Shown: positions 26,867 to 35,855, counted from the first letter of the stretch. The stretch is DNA of 64,000 bases from Bradyrhizobium sp. KBS0727 (GCF_005937885.2 NZ_CP042176.1:6877501-6941500), one strand, 5' to 3'. A program made the numbers and translations. Notes: a model not told the origin generated them from the sequence alone.

Positions 26867-28717
26867 CTACTTCAAAGCTTCGATCCGCCCCTTCGCATCC
26901 TCGATGCCGCCTGCCTGCGCCCGTGCATATAGCTCGCGCGCCTTCGGCAGATCACCGGAGATTCCACGCGCGCCCCACGATTTCAGCACACGCGCGTCGT
27001 AAGTCTCGGCCAACATAAAAGCAGCACGCACGCTGCCACGCTCAACCGCGCGCTCCAGTAACGGGCGGGCGCCGCTGATATCAGCTTGCCGAAGCAATGC
27101 GTTTGCTCGAACGAGCAGTCTTTGCTCGTCCGGGAGGAAGTGGGGTGCGGCACTCGCCGACGTAGCGTGCTCTGTCCCGGCGGCGACTTTCGGATCCAAA
27201 CCCGGCGCACCTTCGCGAGCAGTCGTCAGCGCCTGCGGACGCGGCAATTCCGGAGCGGGCGACCGTTCAGAACTCGAAGCGACGGCTTCGCCGGAAATCC
27301 GTTCCGGTGAGCGCCCACTTCCCACTGTCGTCCTCGGAGCGGACTCGGGCATCGGCGCCTGCGAGCCATTTGCGGCCAGGTCGCGTGACTGCGGAGCACG
27401 AGGAGCATTGAAGGCGGCGATCTGTCGGTTGCCGGCTTCGAGTTCGTTCCTGACAGAAGCAAGTTCGCGCGCAAGGGCGTCGGCACGACCGCGCTCACTG
27501 GCCAGAGCCAGTTCCTGTTGCCCCGCGATGGAGCTGTTTGTCTCTGTCACCCGCAAGACCTCAGCGTACGCGGCAGCGAGAAGTGCGGAACGCTCCTCGA
27601 CCCCTTTCCGCGCTGAGGCAAGTTCGCGGGCGAGCGTCTCGGCCTTGTCGTGCTCCTTATCAAGGGCCAGCTTTTGTTCGACCTTCGCCGCCTCAGCGGC
27701 TTGCGCGGCATCGCTGCTCGCGGCACGCGCTTTATCGAATTCCGCCCGCAGCGAGGTCATTTCGCGCGCAAGGGTGTCTGCCCTGTCGCGCTCCTGTTTG
27801 AGCGTCTGTTCGAGCGCCTGCCTTTGCTTGATCTTCGCGTCAGCGGCTTGCGCGGCATCGACGCTCGCGGCACGCGCAGTATCGAGTTCCGCCCGTAGCG
27901 AGGTTAATTCGCGCGCAAAGGTGCCTGCCCTGTCGCGCTCCTCTTTAAGCGTCTGTTCGAGCGCCTGCCTTTGCTTGATCTTCGCGTCGGTGGCTTGCGC
28001 GGCATCGACGCCCGCGGTCCGCGCCGCATCGAACTCCGCCCGCAGCGAGGTTAATTCACGCGCAAGGGTGTCTGCCCTGTCGCGCTCCTGTTTAAGCGTC
28101 TGTTCGAGCGCCTGGCTTTGCTTCATCTTCGCGTCGGTGGCGTGCGCCGCTTCCGGAGGCGCGATTCGCGCCGCATCGAGTTCGGCCCGGAGAGAAACAA
28201 GCTCCCGCTCGAGGCTGTCCGCCCTGTCTCGCTCCTGTTCGAGCGCCTGCCTTTGCTTGATCTCCGCCTCGATGGCCTGCACGGCTTCCACGCCTACGAT
28301 CCGCATCTTGTCGAGCTCGCGCGCGAGGGTGTCCGCCCGATCTCGCTCTCGGTCGAGCGCCTGTGTTTGTTTGATCCTCGCCATTTCAGCCGCTGACCGC
28401 ACCACATCGAGTTCCTCGCGGAGCGTCGAGGCAAGTGCACGTGCACGGGCTTCGCCTCTGTCCCACTGCTGTTCCTGTTCAACGGCCGGCTTTCGCTCTG
28501 CCCTCGTCTCGGCAACCAAGGACATGTCCTGCAGGGGGGCCGGCTCGGCCGCCTCGCGTCCCTTTCCGGTTGGTGCACCGAAAGACCCGGCGCGGGTATT
28601 GCTTTCACCACATAATCCTTGGTCTCCCACAGCTCCGATGAGGAGCCACAGAACACATGCTCCCGCAGCCATGCACCCGCGCACAACGCTTCTGCGTGTT
28701 TCGCCTAAGCTCTCCAC
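26867..28717 (-). CDS. Long coiled-coil protein with 49-residue repeats and C-terminal Sel1/TPR-like end
   Basis: About 616 residues from the GTG at 28717, which has GAGGGGG upstream; an ATG at 28873 would add 52 residues. A membrane anchor or signal (CMAAGACVLWLLIGAVG) is followed by a long charged alpha-helical region made of about seven tandem units. The central ones share the pattern KQRQALEQTLKQERDRAD then TLARELTSLRAEFD then an Ala-rich segment ending DAAQ, 49 residues each. A Pro/Ser-rich linker leads to a C-terminal part with two Sel1/TPR-like helices (ANALLRQADISGARPLLERAVERGSVRAAFMLAETYD, then KARELYARAQAGGIEDAKGRI). It heads an operon with the TAXI and VasI-like genes. Probably a periplasm-facing scaffold; function unknown. 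Confidence 0.78.
   Translation of the reverse strand: MESLGETRRSVVRGCMAAGACVLWLLIGAVGDQGLCGESNTRAGSFGAPTGKGREAAEPAPLQDMSLVAETRAERKPAVEQEQQWDRGEARARALASTLREELDVVRSAAEMARIKQTQALDRERDRADTLARELDKMRIVGVEAVQAIEAEIKQRQALEQERDRADSLERELVSLRAELDAARIAPPEAAHATDAKMKQSQALEQTLKQERDRADTLARELTSLRAEFDAARTAGVDAAQATDAKIKQRQALEQTLKEERDRAGTFARELTSLRAELDTARAASVDAAQAADAKIKQRQALEQTLKQERDRADTLAREMTSLRAEFDKARAASSDAAQAAEAAKVEQKLALDKEHDKAETLARELASARKGVEERSALLAAAYAEVLRVTETNSSIAGQQELALASERGRADALARELASVRNELEAGNRQIAAFNAPRAPQSRDLAANGSQAPMPESAPRTTVGSGRSPERISGEAVASSSERSPAPELPRPQALTTAREGAPGLDPKVAAGTEHATSASAAPHFLPDEQRLLVRANALLRQADISGARPLLERAVERGSVRAAFMLAETYDARVLKSWGARGISGDLPKARELYARAQAGGIEDAKGRIEALK
27640..28370 (-). repeat. Tandem coding repeats, 147-base unit
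   Basis: Within the coiled-coil gene, units repeat at exactly 147 bases at 27785, 27932 and 28079 (the word TGTCGCGCTCC recurs at the same place in each). Units to both sides are shorter or more diverged. Sequence identity between the central units is high at the DNA level, which points to recent duplication and possible copy-number variation. Confidence 0.8.
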
Positions 28718-29094
28718 CGTTTTGGAACCCCCTCGCCAGTCGATTGGGCAATAAGCAACCGAAGCGCCCGGGTGCACTGCCCGACGCGCAGTGGTTATGT
28801 CACCGGCATCTTGACCCGCCGGGAGGACCAGGTTTCCGTCCCTGGATGCTGCCTCAATAACCTGCAAGGCCATCGTGATAACTCATGGCTCTCAGAGCAT
28901 GGTCTTTGTCATGACAGAGCTTTCACAGGTCGCTTGTCGATATCTCAATAGAGGTAGTCAACACGGGGTAGCCGCGCCCATTGCTGCTATTAAGTAGATC
29001 GCCCGTTCTTGAGGTGGAACGTTCTTGACCCGCTTATTCGCGCCTGACTACGCTGCGGCGTGAACTTGGGCCTGCTCACTCAAGGGAAACTGCC

Positions 29095-29610
29095 ATGAAC
29101 AGATCATTCATCGTCTTCACCGGGGCGGCCTTCTTTGCGCTGGCATTAGTGGTGAGCACACAGGGCGGCAGTTCCGCGCAAATGGGCGCTTCAGCCAAAG
29201 TCGGCGCTCCCGCCAAAATCACCACCGCCCCGAGCCGAACGGGATCACATCGGCTGGCTGTACAGGTCGACGTCAATGACCCCGTTGTCATGAACCTCGC
29301 TCTCAATAACATGAGCAATGTCGCTCAATATTACAGCGCGGCCGGCCAAAAGGTCGAGATCGAACTGGTCGCCTTTGGACCAGGACTTCACATGCTGCGA
29401 GATGACACCTCTCCGGTGAAAGCACGCATCAAGTCCATGAGCGAAAGCATGCCGGAACTCGTGTTTTCTGCATGCGGGAATACTCAAGAGAATATGACAA
29501 GAGCTGAGGGGAAAGAAGTTCCCCTGATCTCGCAGGCGAAGGCCGTCAAATCCGGCGTCGTCCGGCTCATGGAACTGCAAGAGCGAGGCTGGAGTTACCT
29601 GCGACCCTGA
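29095..29610 (+). CDS. Exported DsrE/DsrF-like protein
   Basis: A 171-residue protein: signal peptide (RSFIVFTGAAFFALALVVSTQGG...SAQ), a short linker, then a DsrE-like alpha/beta domain (COG1416/YchN type): VMNLALNNMSNVAQYY, KVEIELVAFGPGLHMLRDDTSPV, FSACGNTQENMTR, and VKSGVVRLMELQERGWSYLRP. The single conserved Cys (in SACGNT) is the residue typical of this family, which handles sulfur or persulfide in some members. Location is periplasmic, unlike cytoplasmic DsrE. It stands alone and is convergent with a TauE/SafE exporter. Confidence 0.82.
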   Translation: MNRSFIVFTGAAFFALALVVSTQGGSSAQMGASAKVGAPAKITTAPSRTGSHRLAVQVDVNDPVVMNLALNNMSNVAQYYSAAGQKVEIELVAFGPGLHMLRDDTSPVKARIKSMSESMPELVFSACGNTQENMTRAEGKEVPLISQAKAVKSGVVRLMELQERGWSYLRP

Positions 29611-29759
29611 TGGCTTCAACAGCAGCCTTATCCCCTGTTCCCGATCGACTCAGGTCCGGCAGGTACGGTCGGCGAGATTGCGCCGATGTGCGGTCATCTT
29701 GTTCCGGCCAAATGCAGTTGGATATGGTGGCTCGGTAGCCTCCGGCCCAAATCACGACA

Positions 29760-30494
29760 TCAGGCCAAAGCGAGCGAAGCGCCTGACACCAGCAATAGTA
29801 CAAGAATGGTCCGGCGAAAGCCGACCTCGTTGATGTTCCGGAATGCCAGAATGCCGAGCGCGGAACCGGCAAACAGCGCCGGCAGGCTGATCGCAAGGTC
29901 GATCACCACCTTGGAAGACAGGCCGTGGCGTTCGAGCAGCAGCACCAGCGCGAATATCTGCATGATGGCGATGAAAGGCTGCACCAGTCCGCGCTGGTCA
30001 CCTTTCGGCATGCCGCGCAGGTCGCACCAGATCGTGGGAATGGCGCCCGGCATCGCCGTCAATCCGCCGATCAACCCGCCGCCGAATCCGACCAGCGCGG
30101 TAAGGTGCCGGCTGGCGGTACCGTCGAAGCGCGTCATTGCCGGGCGGAACAGCATGTAACCGGCATAAAGAGCGACAACGACGCCGAAACTCGTCCGGAG
30201 AATGGTGGTGTCGGCACTCTGCAGCAGGTGGACGGCAATCGGAATCCCGAGCGCGCCGCCGACGATCAGGAGCAGACTGCCCTCCCACTGAATATTCCGG
30301 CGCAGCGCCCACAGATTGGCGGCCTGCACGCCGATGCTGCAGGCCATCATCAGGGGCACGGCCTCCAGCGGCTGGAAAATGCGAAGCAGGATGGCACCCG
30401 CGACCGCGGAAAAGGCGAAACCGGCCAGACCCGAGACGAAGGCTCCGGCGAAGACGGCAACGCTCAGCAGAACATTTGTCGCCAGATCCGACAT
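29760..30494 (-). CDS. TauE/SafE-family anion (sulfite-type) exporter
   Basis: A 244-residue membrane protein with about 7-8 helices. The N-terminal repeat AGAFVSGLAGFAFSAVAGAILLRIFQPLEAVPLMMACS and the internal repeat GFGGGLIGGLTAMPGAIPTIWCDLRGMPKGDQRGLVQPFI are the inverted duplicated motifs of the family. Members export sulfite, sulfoacetate or related anions. The ATG at 30494 begins the conserved N-terminus; a longer reading to 30566 lacks support. A small one-helix protein is encoded 23 bases upstream in the same direction. Confidence 0.88.
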   Translation of the reverse strand: MSDLATNVLLSVAVFAGAFVSGLAGFAFSAVAGAILLRIFQPLEAVPLMMACSIGVQAANLWALRRNIQWEGSLLLIVGGALGIPIAVHLLQSADTTILRTSFGVVVALYAGYMLFRPAMTRFDGTASRHLTALVGFGGGLIGGLTAMPGAIPTIWCDLRGMPKGDQRGLVQPFIAIMQIFALVLLLERHGLSSKVVIDLAISLPALFAGSALGILAFRNINEVGFRRTILVLLLVSGASLALA

Positions 30495-30517
30495 CACTTT
30501 CGTTCTCTCTGTAGAGA

Positions 30518-30787
30518 CTAGTCGTACGGCAGGGACGGCTGCGGCGGACTCGCCTCCGCCGGGCATGTCACGCCGTCGTCAAGCGCCGCACCATTCGGGC
30601 TTGCATGCGAACGGTCGAGCATGACGCCGCTGGCGACGTGGAGCACCAGGGCAAGAATGGCTGCGATGGCAAGCGGCCGGAGGCCGAGCGAGACTACGTC
30701 AGGCGACTTGATTCCGGGCAGAATGGCCGACGGCGTTGCGGCGGGCCCGATCGTCGGCGCGGATGGGCGATTCATCTCCGTGGGCAT
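30518..30787 (-). CDS. Small single-helix hypothetical protein
   Basis: An 89-residue reading with a Pro/Ala-rich N-terminal third, one predicted membrane helix (LAIAAILALVLHVASGVML) and a polar tail. It ends 23 bases before the TauE/SafE gene and runs the same way, which supports co-transcription. AGAGAG sits near the ATG at 30787. I do not recognise a family. Confidence 0.5.
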   Translation of the reverse strand: MPTEMNRPSAPTIGPAATPSAILPGIKSPDVVSLGLRPLAIAAILALVLHVASGVMLDRSHASPNGAALDDGVTCPAEASPPQPSLPYD

Positions 30788-31210
30788 TTCGACAGCTCTC
30801 TTCTGTGTGTCGGGGGTCGGGCACGATGCTGGGCGTCGCAATCGGGGAATGACGTTCGATCAAATGGTCGTAGCGGCGAAGCACCCGGCGGGTTTCACGG
30901 CGTCGCGAAGCGTGAAACGCTTCGAGGATACGGACGAGAATGTTCTTGCGCTTCACGCGCTGACGAGATGCAGCTCCTATATCGCGCATCGCTGATGCCC
31001 CCTCATGTGGATGGATTCGAGCTTCGCGAGGGCAACATGTCAGCGATCGCGCATGAGGCCTGTGATATCTTTCACAGACTTCGCGCGTCGCTCGCACAAA
31101 TGGATGTGAGGGACCTTGAGGGACGCTTGATAAATTCTTGAGATGCATCGAAACGCATCACGGCGCCCGTTCAGAAGGCGCCACTTCGCTGCAATTCAAT
31201 GCAGGTGGAC
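30788..31210. other. Intergenic region, nothing recognised
   Basis: About 420 bases between the small membrane protein gene and the stop of the PcaB-like gene. A short inverted pair GCGTCGCGAAGCGTGAAACGCTTCGAGG is seen near 30900 (GAAGCGT / ACGCTTC). No gene-like codon pattern is evident. Confidence 0.4.
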
Positions 31211-32572
31211 TCAGCGCTTCGATGCGGCGAGAACCCGGTCGACCATCTGGGGCGCGAGACCGAGATAATTCTTCGGCGAGGTCAGGCGATCGATCGTCGC
31301 GCGATCGATGCGTTTGGAAACCCTTGGGTCCGCCGACAGCGCGTCCGCCAGCGTCATGCCCTTTTCATTGGCGACCTGGCACGCGTCATAGACGACGTCA
31401 TGCGCTTCCTGCCGGCCGATAGCGGGCGCCAGCCCCATCATCACGGCTTCGGCGACGATCAGCCCGCGGCTGATGTCGAGATTGTCGGCCATCTTGTTCT
31501 CGTCGACGATCAGGCCACCGAGCGCAAACTTCGCCTGATGCAGGCTGCCGGCGGTCAGCACGAAACTTTCCGGGATCGCCATCCATTCGGCATGCCACGG
31601 CCCCGTGGCGCGCTCGAAGTCCTGCACCGTGGCGTCCAGCATCAGACCGGCGTGCTGGCGCACGCCCTTCGCGGCCGCCAGCATCAGCTCCGAGGAGATC
31701 GGATTGCGTTTCTGCGGCATGGTTGAGGACGCGCCGCGGCCCTTGACGAACGGTTCGTAGACTTCGCCGAACTCGGTCGAGGCCATCATCATGATGTCGA
31801 GCGCGATCTTGCCGAGCGAACCGGTGACGAGGCCGAAGAAATTCATCACTTCCGCCAGCCCGTCGCGCGCGACGTGCCAGGTGGAGACGGGCACACCGAG
31901 GCCGAGCTCCTCGCACAGCGCCTGCTGCACCTCAAAACCCTTGGTCCCGAGCGACGCCAGCGTGCCGGCGGCACCGGCGAACTGGCCGACCAGCACGCGC
32001 GGCTTCAGTTGGGCCAGACGTTCGGCGTGGCGGTCGAACATCGCGAGATAGATCGCGGTCTTGTAGCCGAACGTCACCGGCAGCGCCTGCTGCAGATGGG
32101 TACGGCCCGCCATCGGCGTATCGCGATAGCGCTTCGAAAGCCCGGCGAGGATGCCGCGCAGTTCGGCAATATCGGCCTCGATGATTTTCAGCCCGGCGCG
32201 CACCTGCAGGATCACGGCGGTATCCATGATGTCCTGCGTGGTCGCACCCCAATGCACGTAGCGCCCGGCGTCGCCGCATTGCTTCACCATCTGGTGCACC
32301 AGCGGCAGGATCGGGTAGCCGACGATATCGGTCTCGCGGCGCAGCAGCTCGAAATCGAGCGCCGAGACATCGGTCCGCTTTGCGATCTCCTCGGCCGCCT
32401 CCGCCGGGATCACCCCGCAGCGCGCCTCGGCCTTTGCCAATGCTACTTCGACCTCGGCATAGCGCGAGATCAGGCTGAAGTCGGAAAACACCTCGCGCAT
32501 CGCTGGCGTCCCGAAGGCATCGCGGAACAGGATAGAGTCGAGAACGGTGGTCGAGGTCGGAAAGGCGGGCAT
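31211..32572 (-). CDS. PcaB-like lyase (3-carboxymuconate cycloisomerase / adenylosuccinate lyase family)
   Basis: A 453-residue member of the fumarase/aspartase superfamily. The signature loop reads SSTMPQKRNPISSE near residue 282; other conserved blocks are VHWGATTQDIMDT and AGRTHLQQALPVTFG. Length and the C-terminal region (GLIVAEAVMMGLAPAIGRQEAHDVVYDACQVANEKGMTLADAL) match 3-carboxy-cis,cis-muconate cycloisomerase-like proteins (lactonisation of carboxymuconate in protocatechuate breakdown). No other pca gene is present, so the true substrate is uncertain. The ATG at 32572 begins the conserved N-terminus (PAFPTSTTVLDSILFRDAFGTPAMREVFSD) with AGGAAA upstream. A GNAT gene is divergent. Confidence 0.85.
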   Translation of the reverse strand: MPAFPTSTTVLDSILFRDAFGTPAMREVFSDFSLISRYAEVEVALAKAEARCGVIPAEAAEEIAKRTDVSALDFELLRRETDIVGYPILPLVHQMVKQCGDAGRYVHWGATTQDIMDTAVILQVRAGLKIIEADIAELRGILAGLSKRYRDTPMAGRTHLQQALPVTFGYKTAIYLAMFDRHAERLAQLKPRVLVGQFAGAAGTLASLGTKGFEVQQALCEELGLGVPVSTWHVARDGLAEVMNFFGLVTGSLGKIALDIMMMASTEFGEVYEPFVKGRGASSTMPQKRNPISSELMLAAAKGVRQHAGLMLDATVQDFERATGPWHAEWMAIPESFVLTAGSLHQAKFALGGLIVDENKMADNLDISRGLIVAEAVMMGLAPAIGRQEAHDVVYDACQVANEKGMTLADALSADPRVSKRIDRATIDRLTSPKNYLGLAPQMVDRVLAASKR

Positions 32573-32830
32573 GGTCGTTTCCTGACGGCAAATTCCGGCG
32601 AGCGCCGGAATAATGTCATGCCACAACCGGTCTTGGTTGGGAAAGCCGCACAGATGCCTTTCGCGAACGTGACTGGAAACGGCGGCATCAGTACACGACA
32701 AGGTAGCCATGCACGCATTTCCCACCAGCAATCCGGCCGCTGCGCCGGTCTTCATCCGCACCTCCCGACCGGAGGATGGCAGGGGCAAGCCTTGTCGGCT
32801 CATTCACCTCCGGCCGGATCCGAAGCGCTG

Positions 32831-33292
32831 ATGCACATCGAGACCTACCGTGGCGACCGTACCTCCTTGAGGCACCTGTTCGCGCTGGCGGACGATTCGG
32901 AAACCCAGATCGCAAGCTACATCGGGCTCGGCGACGTCCTGATTGCGCGCGATGGCGATACGATCCTCGGCCACCTCCAATTTCTCGAAACCGGCGAAGC
33001 CGGCGTATTCGAGCTCAAGAGCATGGCGATCGATATCACGCGTCAGCGCAACGGTATCGGCGGTCGCCTGGTTGCGGCAGCCGTCGCGCGTTGTCGGTCC
33101 CGCGACGGCCGTCGTTTGATCGTATCGACCGCCACCGCCGACGTCGGCAACTTGCGCTTCTACCAACGGCAGGGCTTCCGGATGTATCGCGTCGTGCAGG
33201 ACGCATTCCGGCCGGAAACCGGCTATCCCGAGGAAATCTGGATCGACGGCGTTCCACTGCGCGATCAGGTGTTTCTCGAGCGTTTTCTTTGA
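32831..33292 (+). CDS. GNAT-family N-acetyltransferase
   Basis: A 153-residue protein with the GNAT fold: LIARDGDTILGHLQF (strands 2-4), ELKSMAIDITRQRNGIGGRLVAAAVARC carrying the acetyl-CoA loop RQRNGIGG, and STATADVGNLRFYQRQGFRMYRVVQDAF (strand 5, helix 4). It transfers an acetyl group from acetyl-CoA to an unknown amine. The ATG at 32831 starts the domain. It is divergent from the PcaB-like lyase gene across about 260 bases. Confidence 0.82.
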   Translation: MHIETYRGDRTSLRHLFALADDSETQIASYIGLGDVLIARDGDTILGHLQFLETGEAGVFELKSMAIDITRQRNGIGGRLVAAAVARCRSRDGRRLIVSTATADVGNLRFYQRQGFRMYRVVQDAFRPETGYPEEIWIDGVPLRDQVFLERFL

Positions 33293-33339
33293 AGACGAAG
33301 GGCGGAGGCCGGCGCGAGCCGTTAGATCACCAGTTCAGA

Positions 33340-34050
33340 TCACCAGTTCTCTTGCGACGTGCGCACGTCGAGTTCGAACGACCAGGCCCGGCGCGGCTGT
33401 TTGTGCAGGAAGACGAAGCCATCGACAATGCCGGCGATGCTGATCAGACGCTCCTCGCGGCTCGCCGCGTCGGGAAAGCGTTTCATGATCTTCTCGCCGC
33501 CGATCGGGCCATCCACCACCACATGGCCGACGTGAATGCCGTCGGCGGCATATTCCTTCGCCATCGCTTGCGCCAGGGTGCGCAGCCCTGCCTTCGACGA
33601 ATTGAACGCGCCGTAGCCGGAACGTCCGCGCAGCGACGCGCTCGCCCCGGTGAACAGCAGCGAGCCGGAACCTTTCGGCACCATGCGGCGAACGGCCTCG
33701 CGTCCGAACAGGAAGCCGCCGAAGCAGACCACGCGCCAGCTCTGTTCGAAATAGCCGGCTTCCATGTCGATGATCTTGCCCGGGGTGTTGTTGCCGGCAT
33801 TGTAAATGGCAAGCTCGAGGTCGGCGCCGGCCTTGTCGAACAGCGCGATGATGTCAGCCTCAACGGTCGCGTCCGCCACGACGGCGGTGGCGCGCCCGCC
33901 GGCCGCAACAATGTCAGCCACGACCGCATCCAGCGCCGGTCTGGTGCGGCCGGCCACCAGAACACTGAGGCCTTCGGCCGCAAACCGTTTGCAGAGTTGC
34001 GCGCCCAGGCCCTGGTCGGGACCGACGCCGATGATGATTGCCGTTCCCAT
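33340..34050 (-). CDS. SDR-family protein with Phe in place of catalytic Tyr
   Basis: A 236-residue short-chain dehydrogenase-like protein. The cofactor motif is GVGPDQGLG at 8-16 (a GxGxxxxLG form), NAG is conserved (AIYNAGNN), the Ser is in LLFTGASASLRGRSGYGAF, but the YxxxK motif reads FNSSK, so Tyr is Phe. Lys and Ser remain. Proteins of this pattern occur as a distinct SDR subgroup (from memory), so this is a subgroup feature rather than a fresh mutation. Redox activity may be weak or different. It stands alone; DUF1330 and TctC-like genes follow upstream on the same strand. Confidence 0.85.
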   Translation of the reverse strand: MGTAIIIGVGPDQGLGAQLCKRFAAEGLSVLVAGRTRPALDAVVADIVAAGGRATAVVADATVEADIIALFDKAGADLELAIYNAGNNTPGKIIDMEAGYFEQSWRVVCFGGFLFGREAVRRMVPKGSGSLLFTGASASLRGRSGYGAFNSSKAGLRTLAQAMAKEYAADGIHVGHVVVDGPIGGEKIMKRFPDAASREERLISIAGIVDGFVFLHKQPRRAWSFELDVRTSQENW

Positions 34051-34191
34051 GGCTGCCGCTCCTGCCTTGCATCGAAGGGTACGCCACGAGATTTATATGA
34101 CGACCATCATGATTACAATCGCGTGGACGGCCGTGGCCGTCGACTCATTGCGCCGTTCACGAGGAAATGAGCAGCGGTCGGGCCGCCTCGC

Positions 34192-34482
34192 TCAGGACAG
34201 ACCCCGCACCGTCAGCACGATGGCCTCTGCCCCCGCCTTGCGATCGACCGAGATCTCCTGGTACTCCGGCGATGCCTGAAATTCCTGCGCCGCCGCGGCG
34301 TCGGGAAATTCCATGATCACGACCTTGTCGCGCGGCCACTCGCCTTCAAGCACGACCGGGTGCTCGTCAGCGACCAGCAGCTTGCCCCTGAATTTTCGGA
34401 ACACGCCCATGAAGCGCGATTGGTAGCGATCATAGAGTTCGCGACGGGTGAACTTCAGTTGCGCGACGATGTAAACGGCCAT
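34192..34482 (-). CDS. DUF1330 family protein
   Basis: A 96-residue protein of the DUF1330 (dimeric alpha-beta barrel) family: AVYIVAQLKFTRRELYDRYQSRFMGVFRKFRGKLLVADEHPVVLEGEWPRDKVVIMEFPDAAAAQEFQASPEYQ is a textbook member. Function of the family is not established; related barrels act as small monooxygenases. It lies 22 bases after the binding-protein gene at 34504 and is probably in its transcript. Confidence 0.88.
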   Translation of the reverse strand: MAVYIVAQLKFTRRELYDRYQSRFMGVFRKFRGKLLVADEHPVVLEGEWPRDKVVIMEFPDAAAAQEFQASPEYQEISVDRKAGAEAIVLTVRGLS

Positions 34483-34503
34483 GACTATCCTGTATTGAAT
34501 ACG

Positions 34504-35487
34504 TCACTCCGGCTGGATGCCGGCTACCCTTGTATATTCGGTCCAGCGCTCGCGTTCGGCACGCACCTCGGCTTCGCAGGCGGCAAGGTCGGTAATGTCA
34601 TAGGACAGCCCGAACTCGTCCATCCGTCGCCGCACTTCCGGCACGGTCAGGGCCTCGTTGATCAGTCCGTTCAATTGCACCACGATGTCCCGCGGCGTCG
34701 CCGAAGGCACCGCCATGCCGAGAAAACCGGTGAGCTGGAATCCGGGAAAGGTTTCGGCCACTGCGGGCACGTCAGGGGTGGCTCGCGCGCGGGTCAGGCT
34801 CGTGATCGCCAGCGGACGCAGCTGGTGGCTTTGCAGATACTGGTTCGACGCCGTCGTATCCATGAACAGGCAATGGATTTCGCCACTGATCAGGTCCGCG
34901 ATCGCGTTGGCGATGGCGCGATACGGCACGCCCTGCAGTTCGATTCCGGCGAGACGGCCGAGATATTCCGGCGGGGTCCGCGACGAGGCGTTGAAATAAC
35001 CGAACACCAGTTTGCCCGGTGCGGCCTTGGCCGCCGCAACGAAGCCGGGGAGATCGCGCCATGGCGCTTCCGGCCGCACCATCAGGTAGCTGCCGCTGGA
35101 GCGGAACACGCCGACTACGGTAAAATCCCTGGCCGGATCATAGGCGAGGTTGCGAACAAGGCTGACATTCGCCGCATGCGTAGAGGTGGTGATCAGCAGC
35201 ACCGTGTAGCCGTCGGGCTCGGCGGTCCTCACCGCCATGGTGCCGATGATGCCGTTGGCGCCCGGGCGGTTGTCGACGACGACAGCCTGCTTGGTCCTGT
35301 CCTCGATCTGCTTGCCGATCAGGCGCGCGGAGATGTCACCCGAGCCGCCCGGCCCGAACGGCACGATGATCTTGATCGGCCGCGACGGATATTGTGCGGC
35401 CCGCGCCGGAACGGGCACCAACGCCGCGCCGATCAGCGCGAGGATCGAACGACGATCGATGATTGTATTTCGCACAAAGCCCGCCAC
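34504..35487 (-). CDS. Bug/TctC-family solute-binding protein
   Basis: A 327-residue exported protein of the tripartite tricarboxylate transporter receptor family. After a Tat-like start (RRSILALIGAALVPVPARAAQ) it has YPSRPIKIIVPFGPGGSGDISARLIGKQIEDRTKQAVVVDNRPGANGIIGT, the family hallmark, and later GFQLTGFLGMAVPSATPRDIVVQLN. The start is a GTG with AAGGAAAT upstream. TctA/TctB membrane partners are absent, which is common for Bug proteins. Ligand unknown, usually a carboxylate. Confidence 0.9.
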   Translation of the reverse strand: MAGFVRNTIIDRRSILALIGAALVPVPARAAQYPSRPIKIIVPFGPGGSGDISARLIGKQIEDRTKQAVVVDNRPGANGIIGTMAVRTAEPDGYTVLLITTSTHAANVSLVRNLAYDPARDFTVVGVFRSSGSYLMVRPEAPWRDLPGFVAAAKAAPGKLVFGYFNASSRTPPEYLGRLAGIELQGVPYRAIANAIADLISGEIHCLFMDTTASNQYLQSHQLRPLAITSLTRARATPDVPAVAETFPGFQLTGFLGMAVPSATPRDIVVQLNGLINEALTVPEVRRRMDEFGLSYDITDLAACEAEVRAERERWTEYTRVAGIQPE

Positions 35488-35544
35488 GGATTTCCTTGTT
35501 GTTCTTGGTTCGCCGGGGAGGTTTATCCTTAAATCGCGGCACGC

Positions 35545-35576
35545 AAAAAAGCGAGCCGGTTGCTACCGGCCCGCTT
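35545..35576 (-). terminator. Rho-independent terminator (minus strand)
   Basis: On the minus strand the sequence reads AAGCGGGCCGGT-AGCA-ACCGGCTCGCTT followed by further Ts: a strong stem with a four-base loop and a T-tract. It closes the transcript coming from the small gene at 35673 and ExoD, just before the TctC-like gene. Confidence 0.75.
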
Positions 35577-35672
35577 CCGTCAGATGGAATGTCGGGTTGA
35601 AATGGCGGCGTCGCGGACCGCATCGTGCGACTGACGACGTTGCGAGCGGTCGAAGCCGGGTTTGCTGCGGTG

Positions 35673-35855
35673 TTACTGGGGAACGACGGTGATCAACCAT
35701 CGTACCGGCGTGGAGGAACTATCCTCACGTACCGACCGGACCACACCCTTCACGGTGGACAGACCGAATGTCAGTTTCGCGACCTGGCCCCTGTATTGGG
35801 CGTAGCGGCTGCGGCGCGCCTCGACCGGGTCATAGGTTTCAATCTGCTGCATCAT
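35673..35855 (-). CDS. Small hypothetical protein
   Basis: About 60 residues from the ATG at 35855 (MMQQIETYDPVEARRSRYAQYRG then a beta-rich end VKGVVRSVREDSSSTPVRWLITVVPQ). A GTG at 35966, overlapping the end of exoD, would give 97 residues. No clear ribosome site decides between them. A terminator lies about 100 bases downstream on the same strand, which supports a transcribed unit. Family unknown. Confidence 0.5.
   Translation of the reverse strand: MMQQIETYDPVEARRSRYAQYRGQVAKLTFGLSTVKGVVRSVREDSSSTPVRWLITVVPQ

Noticed and set aside
27640..28370. CRISPR array
   Set aside because: The periodic DNA is coding, the unit is 147 bases with no spacer variation pattern, and it translates as heptad-rich coiled coil.
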